DNA of 37,035 nucleotides from assembly GCA_001412355.1 (NCBI GenBank), contig LKUD01000091.1, positions 1 to 37,035 on the forward strand, given 5' to 3'. A program made the translations under genes and the position numbers. This document shows positions 8,340 through 16,502 of the stretch, one piece after another; position 1 is the first letter of the stretch; every line of letters starts with the position of its first letter. Under the pieces are notes generated by a model. It saw only the letters and a program-made list of their open reading frames with translations. It did no database searches and was not told where the DNA came from. The stretch comes from Methanoculleus sp. SDB. GTDB taxonomy: Archaea; Halobacteriota; Methanomicrobia; Methanomicrobiales; Methanomicrobiaceae.

Positions 8340-9296
8340 TCAGGGAGTCTTCCCGCTCCCGGTAGGACCGACCGTTTGTTTTCCGGTAATCTCGAAGGTC
8401 GCACTTGCAATTCGGATCTGCTCCGACGACTCGACCGCCTCCAGGATGAGGCGGTTTATCCGGTCAGCCGTCGATCGGCGGCTTTTGACATCGGTCACAT
8501 ACCTGGGCGCAATGCTGATCCAGTTGTCCGTAACGGTAAGGAAAACGGCGGGCTCCGTCACCTTTCGGGGGAGGTAATAGATTTCGCCTATCCGGTCGAT
8601 CTCCTGCTCGGCCTGTTTGGCGATCGCACCCGTTTCGTTCCTGATAATCCCCAGAAAGATATCGATGGCGCTTTTCCAGTCACTATCATAGCTGATCGGC
8701 ACGACGATTTCGTCCCAGATGAAGCTGTGATCCCGGGTATAGTTGAATATCCTTGTCGAAAGGGCGGCGTTGTTCGGCATCACCACGATGCGTCCTGTCG
8801 GCTGATCACCCTGCACCCACCCTCTCATCTCCATGAGCGTGGTATTGAGAAGGCCGATATCCATGACATCGCCGAATACGCCGTCGACCTCGATCCGGTC
8901 CCCGACACGGTATACCCCGGAAACAGCGATGGCAATGCCGTTGACAAAACCCCGGAAATAGTCCTGGAGAGCAATCGCAACCCCGGCTGCGATGATACCG
9001 TAGGAGACGAGCAGGGACTGCGCGTCCGCCACCCACACCCGGATCAGGAGGACGGCAACCGTGGCGAGAAAAAGAATGGATATCGCCTTTTTAAACGAAT
9101 ATCGGGTTTTTGCATCCTTGATTGTCCGGTTCGCGACTCGGGCGACAATGATTTCGAAAAACAGGTACGCGACTGAAATCCAGAGAAGCGAAGAGGCAAT
9201 CGGCCCTATATACATCACGGAAAACTGGCGGTCGATAAAATACAGGGCGGCGGCAGATATGAGCAGCACGAGGAAAATGCCGATTTCCCGTATCAT
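8340..9296 (-). CDS. MscS-family mechanosensitive channel
   Basis: Small-conductance mechanosensitive channel protein of 318 residues. The membrane part has about four helices (residues 5-20, 28-48, 68-88 and 92-115). The last is the pore-lining segment, rich in Gly/Ala (LLVSYGIIAAGVAIALQDYFRGFVNGIAI), and is followed by the beta domain core (YRVGDRIEVDGVFGDVMDIGLLNTTL) typical of MscS. A C-terminal alpha/beta domain completes the fold. The ATG at 9296 is preceded by AAGGAGCCTT. It would release solutes on osmotic downshock. Upstream it is divergent from the helicase gene and shares an AT-rich promoter gap; downstream is corA. Confidence 0.92.
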   Translation of the reverse strand: MIREIGIFLVLLISAAALYFIDRQFSVMYIGPIASSLLWISVAYLFFEIIVARVANRTIKDAKTRYSFKKAISILFLATVAVLLIRVWVADAQSLLVSYGIIAAGVAIALQDYFRGFVNGIAIAVSGVYRVGDRIEVDGVFGDVMDIGLLNTTLMEMRGWVQGDQPTGRIVVMPNNAALSTRIFNYTRDHSFIWDEIVVPISYDSDWKSAIDIFLGIIRNETGAIAKQAEQEIDRIGEIYYLPRKVTEPAVFLTVTDNWISIAPRYVTDVKSRRSTADRINRLILEAVESSEQIRIASATFEITGKQTVGPTGSGKTP

Positions 9297-9315
9297 AAGG
9301 CTCCTTATACCGTTG

Positions 9316-9329
9316 ATTGTATATTAAGG
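9316..9329. promoter_or_regulatory. TATA element between mscS and the helicase gene
   Basis: TATATTAA at 9320-9327 is the only strong TATA-like element in the 75-base divergent gap. On the plus strand it predicts a start near 9350, 20-odd bases before the helicase ATG at 9372. On the minus strand it predicts a start close to the mscS ATG at 9296. One element may serve both genes. A weaker minus-strand GGTATAAGG lies at 9303-9311. Confidence 0.4.
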
Positions 9330-9371
9330 AACAGGGAACGGTAGTGTTCGCCCCGCACGGCGATACTACAA

Positions 9372-11405
9372 ATGCGGAGAAAGCACATAGTTACTGCGAT
9401 GGATTCCCTCGACAGCTGGTTCCCGTACGACGCCTATCGTCCCGGGCAGCGCCGGATGCTGGATTTTGCCATGGAATGCGTGAGCGAAGGCCGCACTGCC
9501 ATGATCGACGCTCCGACAGGGAGCGGCAAATCGAGCGTGGTTGCGGCATGCCTTGCGGCGGCACAGGGGAGGAAAGTCGTGGTCGCGGTTCGTACGGTCA
9601 GCCAGCTCGCGACATTTGTCAGAGAGATCGACCTGATCCGGAAGAAAAGGGGAGGCCTCAAATGTGCGTTTCTCATCGGGAAACGGACCATGTGCCCCAT
9701 GGCTTGCGAGGGAGACGCGTACCGCGTCTGCGAGGGGCTCAAGGCGTTTTCAGCCACGCTGATGAGGGAGCGGGCGCAGAAAGGCGCCCTCGTACCGGCA
9801 CAGGATCCGTTCGTCAGGCAGCAGATCGCGAGGATGTCGGCGGAAAAACCCCTGATATGCCCCTATTTCATCAGGAGCAGGGCATTTTCCGACACTGCGG
9901 ACGGGCTCAGGATGATTCCCTCGGCAACCCTCCGCGCCCGTGCGGGACAGGCTTCCTCAAAACTGGTAGTGCCCGAGCGGCTCGGCGAAATAGCCGGTGA
10001 CCTCTGCCCGTATGAGATTATGCTGCAGGCAGCCCGGGACGCGGATGTCGTGGTCCTGAACTTCCACCATGTCTTCAACGATGCAATCAGGGAGCAGCTC
10101 TACCAGTCGCTGGATATCGAGGCTGGAAACACCCTGCTTCTTGTTGATGAGGCACACAACTGCGGCGATACAATCCAGAGCATCCAGAGCGTTGTTCTCG
10201 ACGAAAGGACTCTTGAAACAGCGTCCCACGAGCTTCATGCGATGAGGAACCGTGTCCGCGGCGCCGATGCCGTCCTCTCCCTCATCCCCCGCATCATACG
10301 GTTCCTGGATTCACTCCGGCGCTCCCGCAAGACCGAGGACTGGTTCGATCCCGCGATCCTTGAACGGGCGGTGCTCGCCGGCACGCTGTACGGCTCCCTC
10401 GGTGCGATTATCGACGATCTGCTGCGAATCGAGGAGACGCTCCGCGAAAAGAACCTGAAAGCGGGCGATTTTCGCGAGTCAGCCGTGGAACGGCTGGCGG
10501 CATTTTTCAGGCAGCTCTCGGAAGCAACCACCGACAGGGCATATCTGACCCTCTACCGGATCGACGGGGAAGAGGTCGCCCTGGAGGTGCGGAATATCGA
10601 TCCCTCGGGAACGATGACCGGTGTTGCGGGCGCCCACGCCGCCTGCGTGCTTATCTCCGGCACGCTCTCGCCGGTGGAGAGCTACCGCCGCCTGTATTTC
10701 GAATCGTCTGATATTGCCACCCTCTCGCTCCCGAACAGTTTCCCGAGGGAGAACCGCCGGATTGTATGCGCGACCGACATCACCTCCGCATACAGGATGC
10801 GCGGCGATGCCGGGCACACCGCCCGCGTCCACGACTACATCACGACGTTTTCCCGGCTTCCCGGAAACCTTGCCGTCTATTTTCCGTCCTATGAGATGCT
10901 CAATACCTACACTGCGGACATTCCTCCATTACTCAACGGAAAAGAGGTTTTTTGCGAGGCCTCGTCGGCATCCGAGGCCAACACAAGCCTGCAGACATTT
11001 CTCTCCCTCCCCTCCCGGGGACGGTGCGGGATCCTCTTCGGCGTATGCGGCGGGAAATGGAGCGAAGGGCTTGATTACCGCGGAGAGATGCTCTCGGGCG
11101 CCTTTGTCATCGGGCTTCCTCTCGCACCCTACACTGATGTACGGCGGATCATCATCCAGTACTTCCGGCGGAAATTCGGGCCCGAAGGTGAGTTCATCTC
11201 CTATACGCTTCCCGCAATAAACCGGGCGCTGCAGGCGCTGGGACGGGTCCTCAGGACACCGGAGGATACCGGGATGCTGGTAATCGGCGAATGCCGGTTC
11301 CTCGAATCCGGTGTGCGCCGGGGCCTTCCCCCGTGGATGCAGGAGGAAATGGATTCCTGCACCATCGCATCTTTTTCCCGGGAGTTAGAGGCATGGCGCT
11401 CGTAG
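9372..11405 (+). CDS. Rad3/XPD-like ATP-dependent DNA helicase
   Basis: Superfamily 2 helicase (COG1199), 677 residues. Visible motifs are a Q-motif-like YRPGQ at 22-26, Walker A APTGSGKS at 47-54, the DEAH box VDEAHN near 258-263, and motif VI-like ALGRVLRTPEDTG near the C-terminus. Cysteines at about 108, 112, 120 and 163 lie where XPD and DinG helicases hold a 4Fe-4S cluster, suggesting an iron-sulfur helicase; the spacing differs from classical XPD, so this is inferred. Probable role is 5'-3' unwinding in DNA repair. An in-frame ATG at 9399 is an alternative start. The 3' end overlaps the alkyltransferase gene by 13 bases, linking the two as a repair unit. Confidence 0.9.
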   Translation: MRRKHIVTAMDSLDSWFPYDAYRPGQRRMLDFAMECVSEGRTAMIDAPTGSGKSSVVAACLAAAQGRKVVVAVRTVSQLATFVREIDLIRKKRGGLKCAFLIGKRTMCPMACEGDAYRVCEGLKAFSATLMRERAQKGALVPAQDPFVRQQIARMSAEKPLICPYFIRSRAFSDTADGLRMIPSATLRARAGQASSKLVVPERLGEIAGDLCPYEIMLQAARDADVVVLNFHHVFNDAIREQLYQSLDIEAGNTLLLVDEAHNCGDTIQSIQSVVLDERTLETASHELHAMRNRVRGADAVLSLIPRIIRFLDSLRRSRKTEDWFDPAILERAVLAGTLYGSLGAIIDDLLRIEETLREKNLKAGDFRESAVERLAAFFRQLSEATTDRAYLTLYRIDGEEVALEVRNIDPSGTMTGVAGAHAACVLISGTLSPVESYRRLYFESSDIATLSLPNSFPRENRRIVCATDITSAYRMRGDAGHTARVHDYITTFSRLPGNLAVYFPSYEMLNTYTADIPPLLNGKEVFCEASSASEANTSLQTFLSLPSRGRCGILFGVCGGKWSEGLDYRGEMLSGAFVIGLPLAPYTDVRRIIIQYFRRKFGPEGEFISYTLPAINRALQALGRVLRTPEDTGMLVIGECRFLESGVRRGLPPWMQEEMDSCTIASFSRELEAWRS

Positions 11406-11833
11406 AAGGGGCATGCAGGTTCGGGCTCTGGTGGGTGCACGTAGCATGGTCGGGCAGTGTCATCCACCGCGTGCGGTTTGCCGCATCAGACAGGGAGGGA
11501 CCCGTTCCGGAACCCCTGCGGCGATATCTCCGTGGCAGGGGGACGGATCTCTCCATGCTCTCGACACCCGCGACCGATGACGGCGCCCCGTACGCAGCTA
11601 TTTACCGGGCGGTGCGGACGGTGCCGTACGGGAGTACGGCCACCTACGGAGAGATTGCCCGTGCGGCAGGCACCCACCCCCGGGTCGTCGGAATGGCGAT
11701 GAAACGGAATCCCGTTCCCCTCGTCATCCCGTGTCACCGGATCGTTGCCGCCGGGGGGATCGGCGGATTTTCTTCGGGGATTGCACTGAAAGAGGCGCTG
11801 CTTGCCATGGAACGGGAAAAATGCATTATATAA
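11393..11833 (+). CDS. ogt: Methylated-DNA-protein-cysteine methyltransferase
   Basis: DNA repair protein that removes O6-alkyl groups from guanine by moving them irreversibly to its own cysteine. The product is 146 residues with the active-site motif PCHRIV (in VIPCHRIVAAGG) and the preceding helix-turn-helix region (TATYGEIARAAG and MAMKRNP) that binds DNA. The start ATG at 11393 lies inside the end of the helicase gene in another frame, with GGAG about nine bases before it. The open frame continues upstream to 11291, but that part is a shadow of the helicase. The N-terminal domain is short, as in many archaeal versions. Confidence 0.93.
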   Translation: MALVEGACRFGLWWVHVAWSGSVIHRVRFAASDREGPVPEPLRRYLRGRGTDLSMLSTPATDDGAPYAAIYRAVRTVPYGSTATYGEIARAAGTHPRVVGMAMKRNPVPLVIPCHRIVAAGGIGGFSSGIALKEALLAMEREKCII

Positions 11834-11834
11834 G
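11825..11834 (+). promoter_or_regulatory. TATA box of panE-mobA-rlmH
   Basis: TTATATAAG at 11826-11834 overlaps the stop codon of ogt. Transcription would start near 11858, giving a leader of about 16 bases that contains the GGGGAG before the panE ATG at 11874. This separates the three-gene run from the upstream repair genes. Confidence 0.55.
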
Positions 11835-11873
11835 CCTGAAGTCCGTATACTCTATTCACGGGGAGAGAAAACC

Positions 11874-12800
11874 ATGAGGATCGCGGTAGTGGGCGCCGGA
11901 GCGGTGGGGCTTTCGGTGGCGGCACGGCTTTCATTGGTCTGTGATGTCTATGCGGTCTCGCGGAGACGGCACGCGGAGGCGATTCGCCGGAGCGGATTTG
12001 TGATGACCGGCATCTGGGGCGAGGGGACGTATCATTTTCCCTGCGGGGAGTCCCTGCCTGAAGATTCCGGCTTTGACTATGTGATCGTGACGGCAAAATC
12101 GCAGGATACACGGGCCGTCTGTACGCAGTTCGCCACCGTATGTTCGGATACGGAGGTCGTCAGCCTCCAGAACGGCATCGGAAACGAGGAGATCATCGCG
12201 GAGTATACCGGCCGGGTGATAGGCGGAACGATCATCACCGGATTCGAATGGAAGGGCGACGGGCAGGTTCATGTCTCCGTCGAAGCCGGCCCCATACGCC
12301 TCGGACGGTTTCCCTCCGGGACGGACGGTGCCGTTTCGGCCCTCGTGGAGATATTCAGGGCCGCGGGCATGAACGCGGAGGAAAGCAGGGACATCAGGGT
12401 GGATCTCTGGGGCAAGACGCTGTACAATGCCGCCCTCAACCCACTCGGCGCGATCATGGGTGTGCCGTACGGCGACCTTGCCCACCCGGCGGCATGGCGC
12501 ATTATCGAACAGGTTGTCGCGGAGGCGTTTGCCGTCGCGGCTGCGGACGGCGTCCGGCCCGCCTGGGCAACCCCCGACGAGTACCTGGCATTCCTCAGGG
12601 ACGTGCAGCTGCCTGCAACCGCTCTCCACCATTCATCGATGCTGCAGGATCTCGAACGGGGGCGGCCGACGGAGATTGCATCCTTAAACGGTGCGATTGT
12701 GGCAAAGGGACGGCTTCACGGCATACCCGTTCCGGTCAATGCTACCCTCGCCGATCTGATAGCGTTTCGTGAACACCAGATATCCGCAAAGCCCGGGTGA
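11874..12800 (+). CDS. panE: 2-dehydropantoate 2-reductase
   Basis: Ketopantoate reductase of 308 residues; reduces 2-dehydropantoate to pantoate with NAD(P)H on the archaeal route to coenzyme A. Residues 1-12 (MRIAVVGAGAVG) form the Rossmann nucleotide loop. VIVTAKSQDT, SLQNGIGNEE, the catalytic-Lys segment DLWGKTLYNAALNPLGA and the C-terminal SSMLQDLERGRPTEI-LNG block all match the family. The start is fixed by GGGGAG seven bases before ATG 11874; the frame is open farther up, but only over the end of ogt. mobA begins six bases after the stop, so co-transcription is likely. Confidence 0.93.
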   Translation: MRIAVVGAGAVGLSVAARLSLVCDVYAVSRRRHAEAIRRSGFVMTGIWGEGTYHFPCGESLPEDSGFDYVIVTAKSQDTRAVCTQFATVCSDTEVVSLQNGIGNEEIIAEYTGRVIGGTIITGFEWKGDGQVHVSVEAGPIRLGRFPSGTDGAVSALVEIFRAAGMNAEESRDIRVDLWGKTLYNAALNPLGAIMGVPYGDLAHPAAWRIIEQVVAEAFAVAAADGVRPAWATPDEYLAFLRDVQLPATALHHSSMLQDLERGRPTEIASLNGAIVAKGRLHGIPVPVNATLADLIAFREHQISAKPG

Positions 12801-12806
12801 CCGTCA

Positions 12807-13412
12807 ATGCCCGGGCGTACAGCAATTATTCTCGTCGGCGGAGAGGCGCGTCGTGCCGGAGGAAAGGAAAAATATTTCTTCAGTTACCAGGGCGAGACGT
12901 TCATCGACCGGCTCGTGTCCGCGCTTCGCTCGGTGACCGACGAGATTATTGTCGTCGCAAAAGATCCGGACCAGTGCCGCCGGTTCCTCCATATCAACGG
13001 CGTCGCCGTCATCCCGGACGAGAGGACGGGAATCGGACCCATCGGAGGCCTGCATGCAGGCGTGCTGGAGGCGCACGGCGACCTCGTCTTTGTAGCGGCC
13101 TGTGACATGCCGTGCATCAATCCTGCTGTTGTCGAGCTCCTTTTTTCCCTCATCGACACCTATGATGCGGTAATCCCCACGTGGAACATCTCGATGCTCG
13201 AACCTCTCCATGCGGTATACCGTCGAAGCGCCCTCATGACGTACCTCAAGGACCATACCTCGCTGTCTCTCCGCGATATGGTACGGTCGCTGTCGCCCCG
13301 GTATATCCATGTCGATATGCTGCGTCCCATTGATCCCAACCTGAAAACCTTCACCAATATCAACGATCTCGAATCCCTCCGCCGGATTAACGGCAACAGT
13401 GAGGAGGAATGA
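12807..13412 (+). CDS. mobA: MobA-like molybdenum cofactor guanylyltransferase
   Basis: Nucleotidyltransferase of 201 residues predicted to join GMP from GTP to molybdopterin, forming the guanine dinucleotide cofactor used by formate and formylmethanofuran dehydrogenases. The N-terminal loop reads ILVGGEARRAGGKEK where the family has LAGG-x-S-x-RMG-x-x-K: the glycines, an arginine and the lysine are kept, but the methionine is absent. The metal-binding aspartate is in VFVAACDMPCINP, and GPIGGLHAG is also typical. It sits between panE and rlmH with gaps of six and three bases. A related nucleotidyltransferase role cannot be excluded, but MobA is the best call. Confidence 0.87.
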   Translation: MPGRTAIILVGGEARRAGGKEKYFFSYQGETFIDRLVSALRSVTDEIIVVAKDPDQCRRFLHINGVAVIPDERTGIGPIGGLHAGVLEAHGDLVFVAACDMPCINPAVVELLFSLIDTYDAVIPTWNISMLEPLHAVYRRSALMTYLKDHTSLSLRDMVRSLSPRYIHVDMLRPIDPNLKTFTNINDLESLRRINGNSEEE

Positions 13413-13415
13413 GGT

Positions 13416-13901
13416 ATGGCAGTGCGCATCCGCGTGCTCGCGATCGGTAAGATCAAAGAGGGATATCTTCGTGAAGCAGTAGCTGAGTATAAAAAACGGC
13501 TTTCCGGGTATGCCGGCATCACCGTTACGGAATATCCGGACGAGCCGATCCCGGGAGCACTGACAGCGGGGGAGCATGCCCGGATCCTTTCCAGAGAAGG
13601 CGATCGCGTCCTTTCGGATATCTCACCCTCCGACATGGTGGTCCTGCTCGATTGCGCAGGCACGCAGTGGTCTTCGGAAGAGCTTGCAAAAACGCTCGCG
13701 GAGCTGACGATCTCGGGGAAGAGCCGGTTCGCATTTATCATCGGCGGAACACTTGGCGTCTCCCCCGCCCTCAGGGAGCGGGCGGACTTCAGGTGGAGCC
13801 TCTCCCGGGCAACTTTTCCGCACCAGATCGTCCGCCTGCTCGTGCTCGAGCAGTGCTACCGGGCGATGCGCATCAGTCGCGGCGAGACATACCACCGGTA
13901 A
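13416..13901 (+). CDS. rlmH: RlmH-type 23S rRNA methyltransferase
   Basis: SPOUT-class methyltransferase of 161 residues. The characterised bacterial member methylates N3 of pseudouridine 1915 (E. coli numbering) in helix 69 of 23S rRNA, using SAM. Family features are the start VRIRVLAIGKIKEGYLREAVAEY, the FIIGGTLGVSP knot loop that binds SAM, and the C-terminal SRATFPHQIVRLLVLEQCYRAMRI ending in GETYHR. Length is normal. It lies three bases after mobA. The family is mainly bacterial but is known in some methanogens. Confidence 0.93.
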   Translation: MAVRIRVLAIGKIKEGYLREAVAEYKKRLSGYAGITVTEYPDEPIPGALTAGEHARILSREGDRVLSDISPSDMVVLLDCAGTQWSSEELAKTLAELTISGKSRFAFIIGGTLGVSPALRERADFRWSLSRATFPHQIVRLLVLEQCYRAMRISRGETYHR

Positions 13902-13937
13902 GCCGGAAAAGACCGGATCGGTAAAAGGAAAGAGTAG

Positions 13938-14702
13938 TCAGAAACGCTTTTTCCGGCCGCTTGCATCGCGGGCGTATGCACCGAACTCGCTCTCCAGCAG
14001 GAGATCCCCGGAAAAGACCGGGCCGTCGCGGCAGACACGGAGCCCGGAGGGATCGATGCAGCACGAACCGCAGATCCCCACGCCGCACTTCATATACCGG
14101 TGCAGTGAAAACTGCCCCCGGCCGGCAACCCCGGCGGCATCGAGCGCTCTTAGCACAGCCACCATCATCCCCTCCGGCCCGCAAACACAGATGGCGTCGT
14201 ACGCGGCCGGATCGAGCTTGGCAAGGAGGCCGGTGACAAAACCGTGATGCCCGGCGGTGCCGTCGTCGGTCGCAATCCGCACATCCGTGAGTGCCGGAAG
14301 CGAATCCCGGAACACGAGCTCGTCCCCGGTCCGGGCACCTAGCAGAAACGTCTCCGCACTCCCCTCCCGGGCAAGCGGCAGGAGCGGTGCTGCCCCGATG
14401 CCCCCCGCAACCGCAAGGATGCGGCCGGAGGCCGTAAATCCGTTCCCGAGCGGCCCCCGGATACCCAGCATGTCCCCTTCCCGGAGGTCAAACAGGGCCC
14501 CCGTCGCGTCGCCCACCTTCTGGACCGTGATGCTGCTATCCGAGGAGAGGGCCATCGGAATCTCATCCACGCCCGGCACCCAGACCATCGCGAACTGTCC
14601 GGGCCGTGCACGAAACGCTTTCCCGAAGAAGAATGTCCGGACCGTAGGAGTCTCCTCCACGATGCGGGTGACGGTCACCGGCACGGAGGGAATCTCATGC
14701 AT
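13938..14702 (-). CDS. pyrK: Dihydroorotate dehydrogenase electron transfer subunit
   Basis: Iron-sulfur flavoprotein partner of PyrD (class 1B), 254 residues. It passes electrons from dihydroorotate oxidation to NAD+ or another acceptor. The N-terminal ferredoxin-reductase barrel includes RPGQFAMVWVPG; the NAD-binding part contains AVAGGIGAAPLLPLA and VCGPEGMM. A C-terminal 2Fe-2S site has four cysteines in MKCGVGICGSC followed by VCRDGPVF. The bacterial RPxSI flavin motif is replaced by IPMALSS, which looks like an archaeal variant. The start ATG at 14702 lies eight bases inside the pyrD end, so the two are translationally coupled; the frame upstream of it is a pyrD shadow. Confidence 0.93.
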   Translation of the reverse strand: MHEIPSVPVTVTRIVEETPTVRTFFFGKAFRARPGQFAMVWVPGVDEIPMALSSDSSITVQKVGDATGALFDLREGDMLGIRGPLGNGFTASGRILAVAGGIGAAPLLPLAREGSAETFLLGARTGDELVFRDSLPALTDVRIATDDGTAGHHGFVTGLLAKLDPAAYDAICVCGPEGMMVAVLRALDAAGVAGRGQFSLHRYMKCGVGICGSCCIDPSGLRVCRDGPVFSGDLLLESEFGAYARDASGRKKRF

Positions 14703-15582
14703 GGGCGCACCCCACAATCTCCTCCGCCGGAATGCCGTCATCCGCATAGAGCTCCGCGGCAATCGCTCCGAAGATCCCCGTTCCGTCAAGGACGGCACTC
14801 CCGATCTGCACGGCACTCGCGCCCGCCATCATCATCTCCACGACGTTGTCCGCCGTTGCGACGCCTCCGCACCCGATGACGGGGATGCGGCAGGCTTCAT
14901 AGAGCTCGTAGACGCACCGGACGGCAACCGGGAAGATTGCCGGCCCGGAGAGCCCGCCGAAGCCGTACCCGAGCACGGGGCGCCGGAGTGCGGTCGAAAT
15001 CCGCATCGCTTTCAGGGTATTTACCGCCACGACCGCCGTGGCGCCGCCCCGCTCCGCAGCCCTGCCGCATGCGGCGATATCGGTCACGTTCGGGGTGAGT
15101 TTCACCCAGCAGGGAGCCCCGGTTGCGGCCACGGCACGGGTGCATGCCTCGACACGCGCCGGATCCGCTCCGAGCGCCGCTCCGTACCCTTCTGCATGCG
15201 GGCAGCTGAGGTTCAGCTCGAATCCGGCCGCCTGCCCCGCGAACCATGACGCCACCTCCGCAAACTCGCCGGGATTTCCGCCGAAGATGCTTACGACCAC
15301 CGGCTCGCCCCAAAGACCCTCCATTTCGTCCTCAAATTCGCGGGACGGGTTCGGGAGCCCCATTGCGTTCATCACCGCACCCTCATACACCGCCACGCAG
15401 GGACCGGGATGCCCGTCTTTCGGATACGGGCCGATGGATTTCGTCACTACCCCGCCGGCGCCTTCGCGGAGCATCCGGGCAAGCGACGCTCCGGTCGTCC
15501 CGAGCACGCCTGCGGCCAGCACGAGATGATTGCGGAGCGTCACCCCCCCGACGTCCACCGGACCGGATTGAAGCCGCACCAT
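14695..15582 (-). CDS. pyrD: Dihydroorotate dehydrogenase, catalytic subunit
   Basis: FMN TIM-barrel enzyme of 295 residues that oxidises dihydroorotate to orotate in pyrimidine synthesis. Supporting features are the N-terminal LRNHLVLAAGVLG, the substrate segment NAMGLPNPS, NLSCPHAEGYG with the catalytic cysteine, the lysine in WVKLTPNVTD, VNTLKAMRIS, GGLSGPAIFPVA, and the phosphate-binding GCGGVATADN and AGASAVQIGSA. The overlapping pyrK makes this a class 1B heterotetramer. A 50-base AT-rich gap separates it from divergent mdh. Confidence 0.95.
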   Translation of the reverse strand: MVRLQSGPVDVGGVTLRNHLVLAAGVLGTTGASLARMLREGAGGVVTKSIGPYPKDGHPGPCVAVYEGAVMNAMGLPNPSREFEDEMEGLWGEPVVVSIFGGNPGEFAEVASWFAGQAAGFELNLSCPHAEGYGAALGADPARVEACTRAVAATGAPCWVKLTPNVTDIAACGRAAERGGATAVVAVNTLKAMRISTALRRPVLGYGFGGLSGPAIFPVAVRCVYELYEACRIPVIGCGGVATADNVVEMMMAGASAVQIGSAVLDGTGIFGAIAAELYADDGIPAEEIVGCAHA

Positions 15583-15597
15583 TCCGATAAAAATTGT

Positions 15598-15613
15598 AGT
15601 TATTTATTATTAG
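15598..15613. promoter_or_regulatory. Shared AT-rich promoter between pyrD and mdh
   Basis: The 50-base gap between divergent pyrD and mdh contains a single TATTTATTATTA-like stretch. It lies about 20-30 bases from each start codon, so both mRNAs would be leaderless or nearly so and could depend on overlapping TATA elements. Confidence 0.4.
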
Positions 15614-15632
15614 CATACCCATAGTTATCCGC

Positions 15633-16502
15633 ATGACAAGTCTCTCCGTGATGGGTGTGGGACGCGTCGGGGGCGAAGTGGCATTTCTCGCTGCTGCCAC
15701 CGGCCTCGTCGACGAGCTCAATCTTCTCGATACGTATACCCCCCTCCTTGGGGCGCAGGTGCTCGACCTCCGCCACACCGGCCTCGACATCACCATCACG
15801 AGCGACCCGGACGGCATCCGCGACACGGACATCTTTGTCTTTACCGCAGGCACACCCCGAAATCCCACTATCCGCACCCGGGCGGACCTTTTCGGGGCGA
15901 ATCTCCCGGTCGCCGGCCTCTGCAGCAGGTACCTGGAGGAATTTAAGGGCGTGGCTATCACCGTCACGAACCCGATGGACGCAAATACCTTCTACCTTCA
16001 GCAGGCATCCGGCCTCGACCGGAACCGCGTGATCGGTTTCGGGGGACAGCTCGACAGCGCACGGTTCAGGGAATTCCTGGCCGACAGAGGCTACGATGCG
16101 GACGAGGCGTGGGTGCTCGGGGAGCACGGGGAGCATCAGGTGCCGCTCTTTTCCCGGCTCCCGTTCACGGTCCCCGACACGGAGCAGGACGAGATCCTTC
16201 AGGAGATGCGGCAGGCGAGTATGCAGGTCATCCGGGGCAAAGGCGGGACGGTCTTCGGGCCCGCATTCGGAATTGTGCGCCTTATCCGGGCAATCATCGG
16301 GAACGAGCGGGTGATCCTGCCCTGTTCCTGCGTGCTTGAGGGTGAATACGGCGAGGAGGGCGTTGCCGTCGGAGTCCCTGCGGAGATCGGGAGCCGCGGT
16401 ATCGAATCCGTCATCGAAATCGATCTCTCTCCCCGCGAAGCGGAGCAGTTCCGTGCCGCGGCGGAGAGCATACGGTCACTCTGCAGGAAGGCTGGCCTGT
16501 GA
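15633..16502 (+). CDS. mdh: Malate dehydrogenase
   Basis: Lactate/malate dehydrogenase family enzyme of 289 residues, expected to interconvert malate and oxaloacetate in the partial citric acid route of methanogens. The Rossmann loop GVGRVGGE lies at 8-15. An aspartate ends strand beta-2 (LNLLDTYT), which usually favours NAD over NADP. The segment GTPRNPTIRTRADL carries substrate arginines, QLDSARFR the Asp/Arg pair, and GEHGEHQVPLFS the catalytic His. Two arginines in the mobile loop region argue for malate rather than lactate. The stop codon overlaps the GTG of polB (GTGA). Confidence 0.92.
   Translation: MTSLSVMGVGRVGGEVAFLAAATGLVDELNLLDTYTPLLGAQVLDLRHTGLDITITSDPDGIRDTDIFVFTAGTPRNPTIRTRADLFGANLPVAGLCSRYLEEFKGVAITVTNPMDANTFYLQQASGLDRNRVIGFGGQLDSARFREFLADRGYDADEAWVLGEHGEHQVPLFSRLPFTVPDTEQDEILQEMRQASMQVIRGKGGTVFGPAFGIVRLIRAIIGNERVILPCSCVLEGEYGEEGVAVGVPAEIGSRGIESVIEIDLSPREAEQFRAAAESIRSLCRKAGL

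Noticed and set aside
8270-8410. Extension of CorA upstream of GTG 8269
   Set aside because: It overlaps the mscS end and the promoter; GGAGG and the TATA box support the GTG start.
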